Origin: CAZYWA01 sp964650975 [NCBI: uncultured bacterium]
Lineage (GTDB): Bacteria; JADJOY01
Direction: 5' to 3'
Length of the DNA stretch: 22,547 nt
Assembly: GCA_964650975.1 (NCBI GenBank)
Contig: CAZYWA010000002.1
Location: forward strand, 1-22,547
The position numbers and the translations under genes are program-made. Below, in pieces: positions 21,105 through 22,547 of this stretch; position 1 is the first letter of the stretch, and every line of letters starts with the position of its first letter. Under the pieces are notes generated by a model that was not told the origin of the DNA, did not search any database, and saw only the letters and a list, made by a program, of their open reading frames with translations.

Positions 21105-22349
21105 GTGTCCTCGCGGGCCGGCCAGATAGACTGGCGCGCCGTGACGGCTGGGCGCGTATCCCCTGAGCCGAGCGAGGGCATCGCACCGTCGCTCGACCCC
21201 GATCTCGAGCGCGATCTCCGGATCCTGCGCCTCGGCGGCACCGGCGACCCGACGTCGCCGGGCGCGCCGCGCCCGCGACGCAGGCGATTTCCGTGGGGGA
21301 AGCTCATCACCCTCGTCGTGGTGGTGGCGGGCATCGCGGGCGGCGTTTCCTACTGGCGGCTCACGCGGCCCGTCGACGTCACGCTGGTCTCGGTGGCGCC
21401 GCGCGACCTCGGCTTGCCGCCCACGCTCCTCACGGCGTCGGGCTACATCGTCGCCAAGCGCCAGATCACGGTGAGCAGCAAGACCCAGGGCAAGATCGTC
21501 GAGATGCCGGTGGGCATCGCCACCGAGCTCAAGCACGGCGAGCTGATCGCGCGGGTGCAGGACGACGAGCAGCGCGCCCAGGTGAAGGTGGCCGAGGCGC
21601 AGCTCGCGCAGGCCGAGCTCGACGTGGGCCGCGCCCGCGAGCTCACCCGCGCGCACATCTCCTCCCAGTCCGACCTCGACAAGGCCGAGACCGATCTGCG
21701 CGTGGCCAGCGCCCAGCTCGAGCTGGCGAAGGTGGCGCTCGCCGACACGCTGGTGACCGCGCCGATCGACGGCACGGTGATCCGCAAGATCCGCGACGTG
21801 GGCGAATTCCTGACCCTCGGCGTCACCGCCGAGGGTGATCCCGGCTCGTCGGTGGTCACCCTGGCGGACATGTCGGCGATCGACGTCGAGCTCGAGATCA
21901 ACGAGACCGAGATCACCAAGATCCACATGGGCGGAGCCGCGATCGTGACGCCGGAGGCCATGCCCGAGCAGCGCTACGTGGCCGACGTGTTCGAGATCGG
22001 CGCCATGGCCGATCGCAAGAAATCCGTGGTGCCGGTCAAGGCGCGGCTGCGCGAGCCGAGCCGCGAGCTGCGCCCCGACATGACCGCCAAGGTCACGTTC
22101 GTGACCGCGGCGCCGAGCGCGCCGATCCAGGTGAAGCCCGGGCTGCCGGCGAGCGCGGTGGTCGAGCGCGGCGGCCGCAAGGTGGTGCTCGAGGTCGAGA
22201 ACGACCGCGCGGTGGAGAAGCCGATCCGCGTCGAGCCGGGAGACAACGGATTCGTCACGGTGCTCGACGGCGCTCCCGACGGCACGTTCGTGATCGATCA
22301 GCCGCCCGCGTCGCTCGCCGCCGGCCAGCGCGTCCACGTCAAGTCGTGA
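21105..22349 (+). CDS. Periplasmic adaptor (MacA/HlyD, RND-MFP family)
   Basis: This 414-residue membrane-fusion protein bridges an inner-membrane pump and an outer-membrane channel. A cytoplasmic N-tail ending in a basic patch (APRPRRRRFPWGK) leads into one transmembrane helix (about 67-84). Next is the first lipoyl half (TASGYIVAKRQITVSSKTQG), then a coiled-coil hairpin of about 145-215 (VKVAEAQLAQAELDVGRARE and ASAQLELAKVALAD). The second lipoyl half is LVTAPIDGTVIRKIRDVGE. Beta-barrel and membrane-proximal domains complete it (LADMSAIDVELEINETEI and LRPDMTAKVTFV). GTG at 21105 is the first start; GTG at 21141 is an alternative that shortens the tail by 12 residues. Partner MacB-like genes would be expected downstream, but the window ends after 198 non-coding bases. 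Confidence 0.9.
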   Translation: MSSRAGQIDWRAVTAGRVSPEPSEGIAPSLDPDLERDLRILRLGGTGDPTSPGAPRPRRRRFPWGKLITLVVVVAGIAGGVSYWRLTRPVDVTLVSVAPRDLGLPPTLLTASGYIVAKRQITVSSKTQGKIVEMPVGIATELKHGELIARVQDDEQRAQVKVAEAQLAQAELDVGRARELTRAHISSQSDLDKAETDLRVASAQLELAKVALADTLVTAPIDGTVIRKIRDVGEFLTLGVTAEGDPGSSVVTLADMSAIDVELEINETEITKIHMGGAAIVTPEAMPEQRYVADVFEIGAMADRKKSVVPVKARLREPSRELRPDMTAKVTFVTAAPSAPIQVKPGLPASAVVERGGRKVVLEVENDRAVEKPIRVEPGDNGFVTVLDGAPDGTFVIDQPPASLAAGQRVHVKS

Positions 22350-22381
22350 ACGACCTCCGCGGGCCGAGCCTGTCGGGAATG

Positions 22382-22434
22382 GGTTGGCTCGGCTCCTCGC
22401 TGCAGGCGAGGACGGCGAGCACCGCGAGCCGACC
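22382..22434. terminator. Branched stem-loop after the adaptor gene
   Basis: GGTTGGCTCG (22382-22391) pairs with CGAGCCGACC (22425-22434) over ten positions with one G-T wobble. It encloses a 7-base hairpin TCCTCGC-TGCAG-GCGAGGA (22394-22412). It begins 33 bases after the stop. No T-run follows, so it could be a terminator, an mRNA-stability structure or a repeat. Confidence 0.45.
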
Positions 22435-22504
22435 TGACTTCGTCGACTTTGGCTTCGCCCTCGCTGGCTTCGCCAGCTCGCCCTTCGGGAAAGTTGGGGG
22501 TGGG

Positions 22505-22547
22505 GCCCCACGAAAATCGCACTTTTCGTGGGGCGGGGGTCTGGAAC
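22505..22547 (-). terminator. Perfect 12-base stem plus cut repeat-family-2 hairpin at the window end
   Basis: GCCCCACGAAAA and TTTTCGTGGGGC form a perfect 12-base stem around TCGCAC (22505-22534), with A and T tracts next to the loop. GGGGGTCTGGAAC follows (22535-22547), whose complement begins GTTCCAGACCCCC, the family-2 hairpin seen at 16640 and 19825 but on the minus strand. Its other half lies outside the window. It may mark the 3' end of a leftward gene beyond the edge. Confidence 0.55.

Overview
This is a GC-rich window (about two thirds G+C by eye) from a Gram-negative bacterium. A TonB-dependent outer-membrane receptor, several secreted lipoproteins with lipobox cysteines, an RND/MacA-type periplasmic adaptor and DusA all imply two membranes. 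The mix of CehA/McbA-type and YncE/phosphoesterase lipoproteins and a beta-helix surface protein would suit a deltaproteobacterial-type lineage (Myxococcota, Desulfobacterota, Binatota or similar), but I cannot fix the taxon from sequence alone. There are 17 protein genes and no tRNA, rRNA or CRISPR array that I can see.

Layout. (1) Positions 1-6646 hold one uptake locus. Leftward: a TonB-dependent receptor (953-3055), then a beta-propeller lipoprotein (1-923, cut by the window edge). Rightward, from a 45-base divergent gap: a winged-helix regulator-like gene (3101), a periplasmic binding protein (3739), a BtuC/FecCD permease (4815) and a BtuD/FecE ATPase (5867), joined by 4-base or 1-base overlaps. 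The set is complete for import of a metal chelate across both membranes. Receptor plus propeller lipoprotein recalls the BtuB-BtuG cobalamin pair of Bacteroides. (2) 6839-8731, leftward: a secreted GG-rich beta-helix protein with a C-terminal anchor. (3) 9026-10498: a three-gene operon of HigA/NadS-like HTH protein, PCMT-like methyltransferase and a conserved unknown, behind a perfect 15-base palindrome. (4) 10581-11462: a metallophosphoesterase. (5) 11604-16668: two divergent secreted lipoproteins, a CehA/McbA PHP hydrolase broken by a one-base frameshift and a YncE-propeller/phosphoesterase fusion. (6) 16746-22349: a HEAT-repeat protein (leftward), a secreted TPR protein, DusA and a MacA/HlyD-type adaptor.

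Two dispersed repeat families overlay this. The first is a hairpin arm of about 30 bases, present in two variants whose stems differ by compensatory base changes. Arms alternate in orientation with regular spacing, as in REP/BIME elements. They sit at 3763-3912, 11489-11583 and 20983-21100, with a fragment at 14272-14289. Two copies lie in frame inside secretion-signal coding sequence. The second is a terminator-like hairpin sharing TTCCAG-n-CCCCCGCCCC at gene ends (16640, 19825 and the window's right edge).

No stretch longer than 300 bases lacks a gene. The two longest gaps (8732-9025 and 17853-18141) are described separately.
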